A stretch of 64,000 nucleotides of DNA from JAWQFO01 sp033436665 (GCF_033436665.1 NZ_JAWQFO010000001.1:682001-746000), one strand, 5' to 3'; positions 42,561-51,298 are shown, counted from the first letter of the stretch. Program-made: numbers and translations. Notes: generated from the sequence alone by a model not told the origin.

Positions 42561-42564
42561 GCGT

Positions 42565-43689
42565 TCACTCCGTGGTGATAGGGCGCGTGCCCACGATGCT
42601 CAGATGGTAGGCGTCGAGGCCCACATAGCGCGTGCGCGGGCTGTCGGTCAGCAGGATCAACTCGCGGAAGCCCAGGGTCGACATGATCTGAGCGCCGATA
42701 CCGGTGCGCTTGATGGTGCGCGGCCCGTCGTCCTCCTCGCCGTCGAGCCGCAGGGTCGGATGCGGGTCGCGAAACAGCAGCACCGCGCCGCGACCTTCGT
42801 CGGCGATGATGCGCATGGCCCGTGGCAATTCGTCGACCGGGCCGGGTCCGAGACCCAGCACGTCCTCGAGCGCGTTGAGCGCGTGGGTCCGCACGAGGAT
42901 CGGCTCGGGCGTCGAAAGATCGCCCTTGGACAGCACCACGTGGTCGGTCCCGGTGATCTCGTCGGCGAAGATGCGCATGTGCCAGTCGCCGCCATAGGCG
43001 GAACTCACCATGCGGCTGTCACGCTCGCGCAGCAGGTTGTCGTTCTTGGTGCGGTAGGCGATCAGGTCGCTGATCGTGCCGATCTTCATCCCGTGGCTTC
43101 GCGCGAACTCGACCAGATCGGGTAGACGCGCCATCGTCCCGTCGTCCTTCATCACCTCGCAGATGACGCTTGCGGGATTGAGACCGGCAAGGCGCGAGAT
43201 GTCGACCGCGGCCTCGGTGTGGCCGGCGCGGATCAGCACCCCGCCCGAACGGGCGCGCAGCGGAAAGACGTGGCCCGGGCTCGCGATGTCCTGCGGCCCC
43301 TTGGTCTCGTCGATGGCAACCGCGATCGTGCGCGCGCGGTCGGCGGCGGAAATGCCGGTCTCGACCCCTTCGCGCGCCTCGATCGACACCGTGAAGCCGG
43401 TGCCGTGGCGCGAGGAATTGTCCGGCACCATCATCGGCAGGTTCAGCTTGGCGATGCGCTCGGCGGTCATCGGCATGCAGATCAGGCCGCGCCCGTGCGT
43501 CGCCATGAAATTGATCGCCGCGGCATCGGCGAATTCCGCCGGGATCACGAGGTCGCCCTCGTTCTCGCGGTCCTCGTGATCGACCAGCAGGAACATGCGC
43601 CCTTGCCGCGCCTCCTCGATGATCTCCTCGGTCGAGGCGATGGCCGCGCGCAGGTCGCTTTCCACGGGTCCGGGGGTCTCGAAGCTCAT
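42565..43689 (-). CDS. ribB: 3,4-dihydroxy-2-butanone-4-phosphate synthase with degenerate GTP cyclohydrolase II-like domain
   Basis: A 374-aa two-domain protein. The N-terminal RibB domain is intact: LVDHEDRENEGDLVIPAEF, DNSSRHGTGFTVSIEAREG, GPQDIASPGHVFPLRARSGGVLIRAGHTEA. The C-terminal half aligns in order with GTP cyclohydrolase II (ILVRTHALNALEDVLG, IIADEGRGAVLLFRD, IGAQIMSTLGFRELILLTDSP) but lacks the zinc cysteine cluster (CLTGDVFGSxRCDCG), so it should not hydrolyse GTP. A separate RibA must exist elsewhere. ATG 43689 is chosen because AAGG lies 7 bases upstream; an ATG at 43695 has it one base away. Confidence 0.92.
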   Translation of the reverse strand: MSFETPGPVESDLRAAIASTEEIIEEARQGRMFLLVDHEDRENEGDLVIPAEFADAAAINFMATHGRGLICMPMTAERIAKLNLPMMVPDNSSRHGTGFTVSIEAREGVETGISAADRARTIAVAIDETKGPQDIASPGHVFPLRARSGGVLIRAGHTEAAVDISRLAGLNPASVICEVMKDDGTMARLPDLVEFARSHGMKIGTISDLIAYRTKNDNLLRERDSRMVSSAYGGDWHMRIFADEITGTDHVVLSKGDLSTPEPILVRTHALNALEDVLGLGPGPVDELPRAMRIIADEGRGAVLLFRDPHPTLRLDGEEDDGPRTIKRTGIGAQIMSTLGFRELILLTDSPRTRYVGLDAYHLSIVGTRPITTE

Positions 43690-43772
43690 CGGCATGCCTT
43701 TCGCGTCAAACTGCCTGCCAGATAGACAAGGATGGATCGAATATCCAGCCCGCGTGACCGAAGGTTACGCCG

Positions 43773-44357
43773 TCATCCCGCGGGCGAGAAGTACCGTTCG
43801 GCGTCGAGGTAGCCGGCGGCCTGCATCGCCACCGTCCAGTCGCGTTCGCGCGCGGTGTCGCCGATGATCAGGACCTGGTCCCCCGCGAGGCGCTCGGTGC
43901 GCGCAAAGGCCCCGAGCTTGCCGCGCATCTCGGTCCAGCTGTCCGAAAAGAGCGGCGCCGCCTCGGTCCCGTCGAGCACCGGGTTGGCCGCGTGGAACAC
44001 GTCGGGCGTCAGCGGGCGATGCACCAGCGCCAGCTTGCGCGCGCGCTGCACGGCATCCAGCGCCGTCGTTCGCGGCAGCGGGATCTTGGGTGTTTCCGCG
44101 CGCACGACATGCAGGGCGTTCGACGAAAAGAGAAGCGCGAGGATATCGCGCCCCGTCGCCTGTCGGATCGCGGCATAGGCCTTGTAATCCATCCCCAGTT
44201 CGCGCGCTCGCGCAACCCGCATCTTCACGATCATCAGCGGGATGGTCTTGGGCATCGCGGCCTCGCGCGCCCGGCGCCACTGGAACGTGCGCCAGCGGTG
44301 CCCTACCTCCAGCGTCGGCCCCTGGTTGTGACCGATGCCCGGCAGCGGCGCGCTCAT
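43773..44357 (-). CDS. Hypothetical protein inside the riboflavin cluster
   Basis: A 194-aa protein that I do not recognise. It starts MSAPLPGIGHNQGPTLEVG and has an Arg-rich segment (WRTFQWRRAREAA). LSFSSNALHVVR-like hydrophobic stretches follow, then LAGDQVLIIGDTARERDWTVAMQAAGYLDAERYFSPAG at the C-terminus. No membrane helix or signal peptide is present. The start overlaps the ribE stop (ATGA), so it is translated with ribE and before ribB. Coupling suggests a role near flavin synthesis, but a DNA- or RNA-binding role from its basic N-half is possible. Confidence 0.7.
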   Translation of the reverse strand: MSAPLPGIGHNQGPTLEVGHRWRTFQWRRAREAAMPKTIPLMIVKMRVARARELGMDYKAYAAIRQATGRDILALLFSSNALHVVRAETPKIPLPRTTALDAVQRARKLALVHRPLTPDVFHAANPVLDGTEAAPLFSDSWTEMRGKLGAFARTERLAGDQVLIIGDTARERDWTVAMQAAGYLDAERYFSPAG

Positions 44358-44941
44358 GCGAAGTCCCGCAGGCGGGCGACGTAGCGCGCCATGGTGTCGA
44401 TCTCGATGTTGACCCGGTCGCCAGTCCTGACGTCGCCCCAGGTCGTCACCTCCTTGGTGTGCGGGATGAAGTTGATGCCGAAGTCGCGGCCATCGACCTC
44501 GTTGACCGTCAGCGACGTGCCGTTGAGCGCGACCGACCCCTTGGGCGCGATGAAACGGGCCAGATCATCGGGCGCGCGCAGCACGACGCGCGTGCTGTCG
44601 CCCTCTTCGGTGACCGAGATCACCTCGGCCACGCCATCGACATGGCCCGACACGATATGCCCGCCCAGCTCGTCGCCGACCCGCAGCGCGCGTTCGAGGT
44701 TCACGCGCTGCCCGGGTTCCCAGTCACCGATGTTGGTGCGGCTGACGGTCTCGGCGCTGATCTGCACTTCGTACCAATCCGGCCCCAGCGCCACGACCGT
44801 CAGGCAGACCCCGTCCGAGGCGATCGAAGCGCCCATCTCGATGCCGGAGGTCTCGTAGGCGGTTGTGATCCGGGCGCGCAGATCGCCCTCGCGCTCCAGT
44901 GACGCGACGGTGCCGACGTCGGTGACAATTCCGGTGAACAT
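44354..44941 (-). CDS. ribE: Riboflavin synthase, alpha chain
   Basis: A 195-aa enzyme that dismutates two lumazines to riboflavin and the pyrimidine precursor. Two homologous lumazine-binding halves are visible: MFTGIVTDVGTVASLE...IASDGVCLTVV and GGHIVSGHVDGVAEV...VALNGTSLTVNEV. ATG 44941 is the canonical MFTGIV start with GAG-rich leader; the longer frame to 45046 has no family match. It is the first rib gene of the downstream half-cluster and overlaps the hypothetical gene by four bases. Its start is 147 bases from that of the divergent kpsS. Confidence 0.95.
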   Translation of the reverse strand: MFTGIVTDVGTVASLEREGDLRARITTAYETSGIEMGASIASDGVCLTVVALGPDWYEVQISAETVSRTNIGDWEPGQRVNLERALRVGDELGGHIVSGHVDGVAEVISVTEEGDSTRVVLRAPDDLARFIAPKGSVALNGTSLTVNEVDGRDFGINFIPHTKEVTTWGDVRTGDRVNIEIDTMARYVARLRDFA

Positions 44942-45087
44942 CTTCTCGGCCTCGTTCCGGTTTTCGAGTCCCGACCTATCGCCCGGGCTCACTGCTGGCA
45001 AGGCCCGCACCGTGCCGCGCTTGCCTCGCGCGGCCGCGGCGGGCAAGGTCGCGGGTGCCGCCCGAGTTTACACCGAGCAAGTACCCG

Positions 45088-46374
45088 ATGCCGCAAGATC
45101 CGCGCCGTGTCTTTCTGTTCCTGCAAGGCCCGCATGGCCCGTTCTTCTACCGTCTGGGACAGATGCTGCGGACCGCCGGGGCCGAGGTCTGGCGAGTGGG
45201 GTTCAACGCCGGGGACCGGGCGTTCTGGTTTGACCGTGACAGCTACCTGCCGTTTACCGGAACGCTCGACATGTGGGGCGACGCGCTGGCACGGCTGCTC
45301 GAGGACAAGCGGGTGACCGACGTCGTCCTTTACGGCGACACCCGCCCGATCCACACCGAAGCGGTTCGGCTGGCGCGCGCGCGCGGACTGACAGTGCATG
45401 TCTTCGAGGAAGGTTACATGCGCCCCTACTGGATCACCTACGAGCGCGGCGGATCGAACGGCAATTCGCGCCTGATGCAGATGCCGCTGGCGCAGATACG
45501 GGCGCATTTGCCTCCGGAAAGGTCCGAGCCTGCGTTACCGCCGGGCACCTGGGGCGACATGCGCGAGCATATCTTCTACGGCGCCCTCTACCACGGGTTC
45601 GTGATGTTCCGGAACCGGCACTACCGCAACTTCACCCCGCACCGGGCCCTGCCCGCTTCGGCCGAGTTCCGCCACTATCTGCGGCGCCTGCTCGGCATGC
45701 CCGCGCATGCCCTCGAACGCCACCGCGCGACGCGCGCGGTCCGCAACGGCGGCTATCCCTACCACCTCGCACTTCTCCAGCTTGCCCATGACAGCGCCGT
45801 GGTCTGTCACTCGCCCTTCGCCAGCCAGACCGAGTTCGTGCGCTTGGTGATCGAGGGCTTTGTCCGCGGCGCTCCCGCACATCATCACCTCGTCTTCAAA
45901 GCCCATCCGCTCGAGGACGGGCGTACCGAGGCGCGAAGGGCGATCCGCCGCATCGCCGCCGAGCACGGCGTGGCCGCCCATGTCCACTACATACGCGGCG
46001 GCAAGCTGGCGCGGCTGCTCGACGAGGCCCGATCCGCGGTCACGATCAACTCCACCGCCGGCCAGCAGGCGCTCTGGCGCGGCATACCCCTCAAGGCATT
46101 CGGCGCGGCGGTCTATGCCCATCCCGGTCTCGTGTCGGGCCAGCCGCTTGACGCGTTCTTTCGCGATCCGGCGCCGCCGGACGGCCGTGCCTATCGCGAT
46201 TTCCGGCGCTATCTGCTCTCGACGAGCCAGGTTGCCGGAGGCTTCTACTCCGCGCGCGCGCGCCGAATGCTGCTGCGCAGGATCGTCGACATGGTGCTCT
46301 GCGCGCAGGATCCCTACGACGCGATCGCCCAAGCAACCGAGGCCCCTCGGCAACAGGTTCGCCTTGTAAGCTAG
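45088..46374 (+). CDS. kpsS: Capsular polysaccharide export protein KpsS-like (Kdo transferase)
   Basis: A 428-aa protein with the KpsS opening RRVFLFLQGPHGPFFYRLG, FNAGDRAFWFDRDSYLPF, and EEGYMRPYWITYERGG. Later motifs include LVFKAHPLEDG and TINSTAGQQALWRGIPLKAFGAAVYAHPGL. KpsS adds the first Kdo to the lipid carrier in group 2/3 capsules. ATG 45088 is used; a GTG 11 codons upstream is weaker. It heads a plus-strand cassette of three capsule genes inserted between the two halves of the minus-strand rib cluster. Confidence 0.9.
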   Translation: MPQDPRRVFLFLQGPHGPFFYRLGQMLRTAGAEVWRVGFNAGDRAFWFDRDSYLPFTGTLDMWGDALARLLEDKRVTDVVLYGDTRPIHTEAVRLARARGLTVHVFEEGYMRPYWITYERGGSNGNSRLMQMPLAQIRAHLPPERSEPALPPGTWGDMREHIFYGALYHGFVMFRNRHYRNFTPHRALPASAEFRHYLRRLLGMPAHALERHRATRAVRNGGYPYHLALLQLAHDSAVVCHSPFASQTEFVRLVIEGFVRGAPAHHHLVFKAHPLEDGRTEARRAIRRIAAEHGVAAHVHYIRGGKLARLLDEARSAVTINSTAGQQALWRGIPLKAFGAAVYAHPGLVSGQPLDAFFRDPAPPDGRAYRDFRRYLLSTSQVAGGFYSARARRMLLRRIVDMVLCAQDPYDAIAQATEAPRQQVRLVS

Positions 46375-46491
46375 GCGTATCGGGCGCTTTTTGTGGCTTT
46401 TGGCCTGCGTTCCGCCTAGTTTCGCGGCAACCACGCCGGAAGATACCGGCGGGCTCGAGGCAGATTTTGAACAGGTCGAGGAGACCTCTCC

Positions 46492-47625
46492 GTGACTTCT
46501 TTCAGGTTCGGATGGGCACGTCCCATCGCATTCATTGCAGCTCTTTCGGTGCTCGCGTCCTGCGGATTGCCCAAGACTGGTCCCAACAAGCGCCAGATCT
46601 ACGCCGGCTCGGTCCAGAAAGAGGGTGACGCCTTCGTGGTTTCGGTGAACGACCGTGTGACACGCGCGACCGCGGTGATCCCGGCCTACGGCTTCTCAAC
46701 CGCGCTGCAAAACGCAGCCCCCGTCGGATCAGACACCATCAACCCCGGCGACGTTCTCGGCCTGACCATCTGGGAGAACGTCGACGACGGGCTGCTGGCG
46801 GGCGAGCAGCAGAACGCGACCCAGCTCGAAGAGGTGCAGGTCGACGGCGCCGGGTTCATCTTCGTGCCCTACGCCGGGCGCATACGCGCGGCCGGAAACT
46901 CGCCCGAGGCGCTGCGGCGCATCATCACCGCCAAGCTCGAAGAGCAGACCCCCGACCCGCAGGTGCAGGTCCGGCGGCTGGCCGGTGACGGCGCGACCGT
47001 CTCGCTGGTCGGCTCGATCGGCGCGCAGGGTGTCTATGCCATCGAACGGCCCACCCGCACGCTGTCGTCCATGCTCGCCCGCGCGGGCGGCGTCACGATC
47101 GAACCCGAGATCGCCGAGATCACCGTGATCCGCGGCAATGAAAGCTCGAAGATCTGGTTCCAGGATCTCTACAACAATCCGCAGCTCGATATCGCGCTGC
47201 GCGGCGGCGACCGTATTCTCGTCGAGACCGATACCCGAGCTTTCACCGCGCTCGGAGCCACCGGAGCGCAGGCCCGCGTGCCGTTCGAAACTCAGAACCT
47301 CTCGGCGCTCGAAGCGATCGCACAGGTCGGTGGCCTGCAGCCCGCGCTTGCCGATCCCACGGGCGTCTTCATCATGCGCAACGAACCGCCCGAGGTCGCC
47401 AACTCGGTGCTCGGTCGTACCGACCTCATCGGCGCTCAACGCATGATCTACGTGCTGAACCTGACCGAGCCCAACGGGCTGTTCATGGCCCGCGACTTCG
47501 TGGTCCGCGACGACGACACGCTTTACGTCACCGAAGCCCCGATGGCGCAGTGGAACAAGGCCGTCTCGGCCGTCTTCGGATCGCTTGTGGCGCCGGCCGC
47601 CAACATCGACCAGCTTGTGAACTGA
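46492..47625 (+). CDS. Capsule/exopolysaccharide export lipoprotein (Wza/KpsD-like)
   Basis: A 377-aa outer-membrane polysaccharide export protein. GTG 46492 follows GAGGAG. The signal peptide ends in a lipobox LASC with the lipidated cysteine at residue 24. A polysaccharide-export domain (INPGDVLGLTIWENVDDGLL, then VDGAGFIFVPYAGRIRAAG) precedes two SLBB-type segments (VSLVGSIGAQGVYAIERPTR, then NLSALEAIAQVGGLQPA). It forms the outer-membrane channel for capsule polymer. A CTAG-containing promoter-like region lies at 46415-46424. The ABC transporter KpsM/KpsT is not nearby. Confidence 0.9.
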   Translation: MTSFRFGWARPIAFIAALSVLASCGLPKTGPNKRQIYAGSVQKEGDAFVVSVNDRVTRATAVIPAYGFSTALQNAAPVGSDTINPGDVLGLTIWENVDDGLLAGEQQNATQLEEVQVDGAGFIFVPYAGRIRAAGNSPEALRRIITAKLEEQTPDPQVQVRRLAGDGATVSLVGSIGAQGVYAIERPTRTLSSMLARAGGVTIEPEIAEITVIRGNESSKIWFQDLYNNPQLDIALRGGDRILVETDTRAFTALGATGAQARVPFETQNLSALEAIAQVGGLQPALADPTGVFIMRNEPPEVANSVLGRTDLIGAQRMIYVLNLTEPNGLFMARDFVVRDDDTLYVTEAPMAQWNKAVSAVFGSLVAPAANIDQLVN

Positions 47626-47633
47626 TCGCCGCC

Positions 47634-48728
47634 ATGCGCGCCGAGCCGCAGGCGGACCGCCCCCGGCGGCGGATGCTTGTGCGCAACGCGGGCTTTCTGA
47701 CCCAGGCACGTGTCCGCCGCATTCTGTCGCTTGCGGGCTACGACATTGCCCTGACACGTCCGCGGCCAGGCGATTGCGTCGGTGTCTGGGGCCAAAGACC
47801 GACCGCCGCACGCGGCGTCGCGCGGGCCGCGAAACGGCCCTGGATGGTTTGGGCGGGACGGGCATCGGTAGGTCAGGCTGACGCGGTGCGCGTCGAGGAC
47901 GGGTTCCTGCGCTCGAAGGGACTGGGCGCGGCGCTGACCCCTGCCCTGTCGCTGGTCTGCGACGATCTCGGCATCTACTACGACCCCGCGCGGCCGAGCC
48001 GGCTGGAACATCTGATCGCCGCGCGCGCCGAGCTGACGCCGGCACAGGCACTGCGCGCCCGCGCCCTGATCCGGCAGATCAACAAGGCCGGTCTCAGCAA
48101 GTACAACCTCGGGGGACCTGTGCCCACCTTGCCCGAAGGGCGGCGCGTCCTTGTCGTCGGGCAGGTCGAGGATGACGCGTCCGTTGTACTGGGCGCGGGC
48201 GATGCGATCCGCACCAACGCCGATCTGCTTGCGGCAGCGCGCGCCGCAGAACCCGAGGCACTGCTGGTCTACAAGCCGCATCCGGATGTCGAGGCCGGGC
48301 TGCGTACCGGCGCTCTGGCGTCCTCGGCACCCGCCGAAGTTGTCGCCGTCGGTGCCGATCCAGCGGCGCTGTTTGGTGCGGTGCAGGCGGTCTGGACGAT
48401 GACCTCGCTGACCGGGTTTGAGGCGCTTTTGCGCGGCGTGCCCGTCGTGACGACCGGCGCCCCCTTCTACGCGGGCTGGGGTCTCACCGAGGATCGCGGT
48501 CTGGTGCCGCCGCGCCGCCGCGTGCGCCCGACGCTCGAAGGCCTCGTACATGCGGCGCTGATCGACTACCCGCGCTACATCGACCCGGTGACCGGCCTGC
48601 CCTGCCCGGTCGAAGTGGTCGTGGACCGGCTTGCGTCCGGAGCCTGGGGAACACCCGGAGCGGGTCTGCGCAGCCTCTCGCTGCTGCAGCGACTGCTGCG
48701 CGGTCGCGCGCCTCTCTGGCGGCGCTGA
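47634..48728 (+). CDS. kpsC: Single-module KpsC-like capsule Kdo transferase
   Basis: A 364-aa protein about half the usual KpsC length of roughly 650-700 residues. Its start (RNAGFLTQARVRRILSLAGYD, VGVWGQRPTAARG) is like the beginning of module 1. From VEDGFLRSKGLGAALTPALS through YYDPARPSRLE, LVVGQVEDDASV, VYKPHPDVEAGLR, WTMTSLTGFEALLRGVPV to IDYPRYIDPVTGLPCPVEVV it matches the second module. Normal KpsC carries two Kdo transferase modules; here one remains. ATG 47634 lies 8 bases after the export-gene stop. Confidence 0.85.
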   Translation: MRAEPQADRPRRRMLVRNAGFLTQARVRRILSLAGYDIALTRPRPGDCVGVWGQRPTAARGVARAAKRPWMVWAGRASVGQADAVRVEDGFLRSKGLGAALTPALSLVCDDLGIYYDPARPSRLEHLIAARAELTPAQALRARALIRQINKAGLSKYNLGGPVPTLPEGRRVLVVGQVEDDASVVLGAGDAIRTNADLLAAARAAEPEALLVYKPHPDVEAGLRTGALASSAPAEVVAVGADPAALFGAVQAVWTMTSLTGFEALLRGVPVVTTGAPFYAGWGLTEDRGLVPPRRRVRPTLEGLVHAALIDYPRYIDPVTGLPCPVEVVVDRLASGAWGTPGAGLRSLSLLQRLLRGRAPLWRR

Positions 48729-48750
48729 GCGCGCGCAGGCTTTTCGCCGG

Positions 48751-49848
48751 TCAGCCTTCCGCGCGCCGCCAGGTGTGCAGGACGTCGCCTTCCACCGCGC
48801 GGGTCGAGATCAGCCGGTAGCGTGGCGCATCGGCGAGGTTGCCGAGCCCCAGCGCCCCGACCGACGGCAGGCCTTCGGCACCGATGATCACCCCGGCGCC
48901 GAAACCGACGATCTCGTCCACCAGATCGGCCTCGATCAGTGAGGCCGCCAGCGCCGAGCCGCCCTCGCAGAAGATGCGGGTCAGCCCGTGCTCGCCCAGC
49001 CTGTGCAACACGTCATGGGGATCGAGCTGACCGCCGCGTGCGGCGCAAGAGATCAGCGTCGCACCAAGATCTTCCCAGGTGCGCGCCAGCGTCGCGTCGG
49101 CATCGCGCCCGTGGCACAGGATCAGCGGCACATCCTTGGCGCTGCGCGCAAGTTGGCCCAGAAGCGGCAGGTCGAGCCTGCGGCTGACCACCGCCCGGAC
49201 CGGTTGGTGCGCGATGCCCAGATCGCGCACGGTCAGCGACGGATCGTCCTTGCGGGCCGTACCACCGCCGACCATCACCGCGTCATGCCGCGCGCGCATC
49301 GCATGCACGGCCCGCCGCGCCGCCGGGCCGGTGATCCACTTGCTCTGGCCCGATCCGGTGGCGATGCGCCCGTCGAAGCTCGACGCCAGCTTAAGCGTAA
49401 CTGTCGGGCGCTCGCGTTCGACACGCGCAAAAAAACCTGCGTTGGCCTCGCGAGCCGCAGCCTCCATCAGGCCCGTCTCGACCGTGATGCCGGCCTCGCG
49501 CAACATCGCGATCCCTCTGCCGGCGACCCTTGCATCGCTGTCCGTCGCCGCGACCCAGACGCGGCCCACGCCTGCCGCGATCAGCGCCGCCGCACAGGGC
49601 GGCGTCCGGCCGTGATGTGCGCAAGGTTCCAGCGAAACGTAGACATCCGCGCCGCGCGCCGCGTCGCCGGCCTGCGACAAGGCTTCGGTCTCGGCATGCG
49701 GCCGTCCGCCGGGCCGGGTCCAGCCACGCCCGACGATGCGCCCATCGCGCACGATCACGCAACCGATTGCGGGGTTCGGCCACGTGTTTCCCAGCCCGCG
49801 CCGCCCGAGCGACAGCGCAAGCGCCATGTATCGGGCGGGCTCGCTCAC
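48751..49848 (-). CDS. ribD: Bifunctional diaminohydroxyphosphoribosylaminopyrimidine deaminase / reductase
   Basis: A 365-aa enzyme catalysing the second and third steps of riboflavin synthesis. The deaminase half carries the zinc site H51-A-E53 and P-C76-x8-C85 (LEPCAHHGRTPPC). The reductase half starts near residue 150 (PTVTLKLASSFDGRIATGSGQSKWI) and includes VDEIVGFGAGVIIGAEGLPS. It starts with GTG at 49848, overlapping the nrdR stop by four bases (GTGA). In most relatives ribE follows directly; here the capsule cassette separates them. It is convergent with kpsC (22-base gap). Confidence 0.95.
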   Translation of the reverse strand: MSEPARYMALALSLGRRGLGNTWPNPAIGCVIVRDGRIVGRGWTRPGGRPHAETEALSQAGDAARGADVYVSLEPCAHHGRTPPCAAALIAAGVGRVWVAATDSDARVAGRGIAMLREAGITVETGLMEAAAREANAGFFARVERERPTVTLKLASSFDGRIATGSGQSKWITGPAARRAVHAMRARHDAVMVGGGTARKDDPSLTVRDLGIAHQPVRAVVSRRLDLPLLGQLARSAKDVPLILCHGRDADATLARTWEDLGATLISCAARGGQLDPHDVLHRLGEHGLTRIFCEGGSALAASLIEADLVDEIVGFGAGVIIGAEGLPSVGALGLGNLADAPRYRLISTRAVEGDVLHTWRRAEG

Positions 49849-50312
49849 CCCTCGGGAGGCGTGTCGGGCCGCAATTCGCTGACGAACTTGTCGAAGTCGT
49901 CGGCGGCCTGGAAGTTCTTGTAGACGCTGGCGAAACGCACGTAGGCGACGGTATCGATGCGGGCCAGCGCCTCCATCACGATCTCGCCGATGTGCTTGGA
50001 CTGGATATCGGTTTCGCCCATGCTTTCGAGCCGCCGCACGATGCCCGAGATCATCTGGTCGATGCGTTCGGGATCAATGGGACGCTTCTGCATCGAGATG
50101 CGGATCGAGCGTTCGAGCTTGTCGCGGTCGAAATCCTCGCGTTTGCCCGACGACTTGATGACCACAAGATCGCGCAGCTGGACCCGCTCGTAGGTGGTGA
50201 AACGCCCGCCGCAGGCCGGGCAGAACCGTCGCCTGCGGATCGACACGTGATCCTCCGCCGGCCGGCTGTCCTTGACCTGGGTGTCGATGTTTCCGCAAAA
50301 CGGGCAGCGCAT
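49845..50312 (-). CDS. nrdR: Transcriptional repressor NrdR
   Basis: A 155-aa zinc-ribbon/ATP-cone regulator of ribonucleotide reductase genes. The zinc ribbon is MRCPFCGNIDTQVKDSR with the second pair in RRRRFCPACGGRF; the ATP-cone follows (LVVIKSSGKREDFDRDKLERSIRISMQ). It senses dATP/ATP. It is the first gene of the rib cluster, coupled to ribD. An ATG at 50312 has a GAGGG leader. No NrdR box is evident at this site. Confidence 0.95.
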   Translation of the reverse strand: MRCPFCGNIDTQVKDSRPAEDHVSIRRRRFCPACGGRFTTYERVQLRDLVVIKSSGKREDFDRDKLERSIRISMQKRPIDPERIDQMISGIVRRLESMGETDIQSKHIGEIVMEALARIDTVAYVRFASVYKNFQAADDFDKFVSELRPDTPPEG

Positions 50313-50445
50313 CGCGTCCCCCTCTTTCTCTGCCTCTTTTGTGGGGCTTTTCGTCCCCTTGGCAAAACTTATAGGAAAGAGGCTAGGTTTTGGGTAGAGG
50401 GCAAATGCCGCGCAACATCTGGTGGTGTGTTTTCGCCACGAAGCC

Positions 50446-50865
50446 CTAGCGATCGCTCAGGAAATGCGCCGCGACGCGCCGGTCATGCGGGGCCGTACGG
50501 TGCTCGAAAAGGTAGATCCCCTGCCATGTCCCAAGCCGCATCCGTCCGCCGGAGACCGGGATCGCAAGCGATACGGGCAGCATCGCCGCCTTGATGTGCG
50601 CCGGCATGTCGTCCGGCCCTTCGAGAACATGGGTGAGGTAGGACATCTCGGGCCTGTCGGCGGGCGGCACCAGTCGGGCGAAGAACGCCCCGAGGTCGAC
50701 CTGCACATCCACATCCGCGTTCTCCTGGATCAGCAGCGACGCCGAGGTGTGGCGCACCATGAGCGTCAGCAATCCGTCCCCGTGACCTGTCAGCCAATGC
50801 GCCGCGTCCCGAGTGAACTCGTAAATACCCGCGCCCTGCGTCGCGATGTGGAACTCGGTCTGCAT
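50446..50865 (-). CDS. yjbQ: YjbQ-family secondary thiamine-phosphate synthase-like protein
   Basis: A 139-aa single-domain protein. It has the YjbQ pattern: an N-terminal strand (TEFHIATQGAGIYEFTRDA), the signature GLLTLMVRHTSASLLIQENADVDVQVDL with the conserved H-T-S-x-S, and the GTWQGIYLFEHRT C-terminus. Members have weak thiamine-phosphate synthase activity; the real role is unclear. It is 15 bases downstream of a secreted hypothetical protein on the same strand. Confidence 0.9.
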   Translation of the reverse strand: MQTEFHIATQGAGIYEFTRDAAHWLTGHGDGLLTLMVRHTSASLLIQENADVDVQVDLGAFFARLVPPADRPEMSYLTHVLEGPDDMPAHIKAAMLPVSLAIPVSGGRMRLGTWQGIYLFEHRTAPHDRRVAAHFLSDR

Positions 50866-50881
50866 CCGAAAACCAGCGGGA

Positions 50882-51298
50882 TCAGAAGCCGAACCGCTCG
50901 TCCAACGTATCGCGGCAGTAGTTCCAGGCCGCTGCCACCGAGAGGTTGGTGCCGACCGTGCGCAACGAGGCCGAATAGGACGGGCTTGGGTTGCCGGCCG
51001 CCTCGGCCGAGATCGTGAAGCTGGTGCCGCGCCGACCCTGCGCCGTTCGGGCAGGTCCGCTGGGCGCGATCAGGTAAAGCCGCGCGCGACGGGGATCGCC
51101 CAGCACCCGCCGGACGTAGTCGGCGGCCGCGCACCAGACATCGCGCACACCTGAATCGGCACGCTCGACCACTTCCATGCTGTTGGCGTTGAGCGGCACG
51201 ACGTAGTGGTAGTTGATCGACCGATAGGCCTGCTGGGCCTGTCCCGCGCACGCGAAGCTCAGGGATGCGGCGACGGCCAGGGCTGCAAAACGGATCAT
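50882..51298 (-). CDS. Secreted hypothetical protein
   Basis: A 138-aa protein. ATG 51298 follows GAGGAG, giving a signal peptide (IRFAALAVAASLSFACAGQAQ) with cleavage after AQA-like AGQA; the Cys-Ala-Gly could also be a lipobox variant. The mature part (YHYVVPLNANSMEVVERADS, WCAAADYVRRVLGDPRRARL, FTISAEAAGNPSPSYSASL) contains two cysteines and looks periplasmic. I do not recognise the family. A longer frame to 51421 is open but lacks a ribosome site. It may be co-transcribed with yjbQ. Confidence 0.75.
   Translation of the reverse strand: MIRFAALAVAASLSFACAGQAQQAYRSINYHYVVPLNANSMEVVERADSGVRDVWCAAADYVRRVLGDPRRARLYLIAPSGPARTAQGRRGTSFTISAEAAGNPSPSYSASLRTVGTNLSVAAAWNYCRDTLDERFGF

Noticed and set aside
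50313..50445. FMN riboswitch upstream of the nrdR-rib genes
   Set aside because: No RFN-type conserved boxes are present and the gap is too short for the element.
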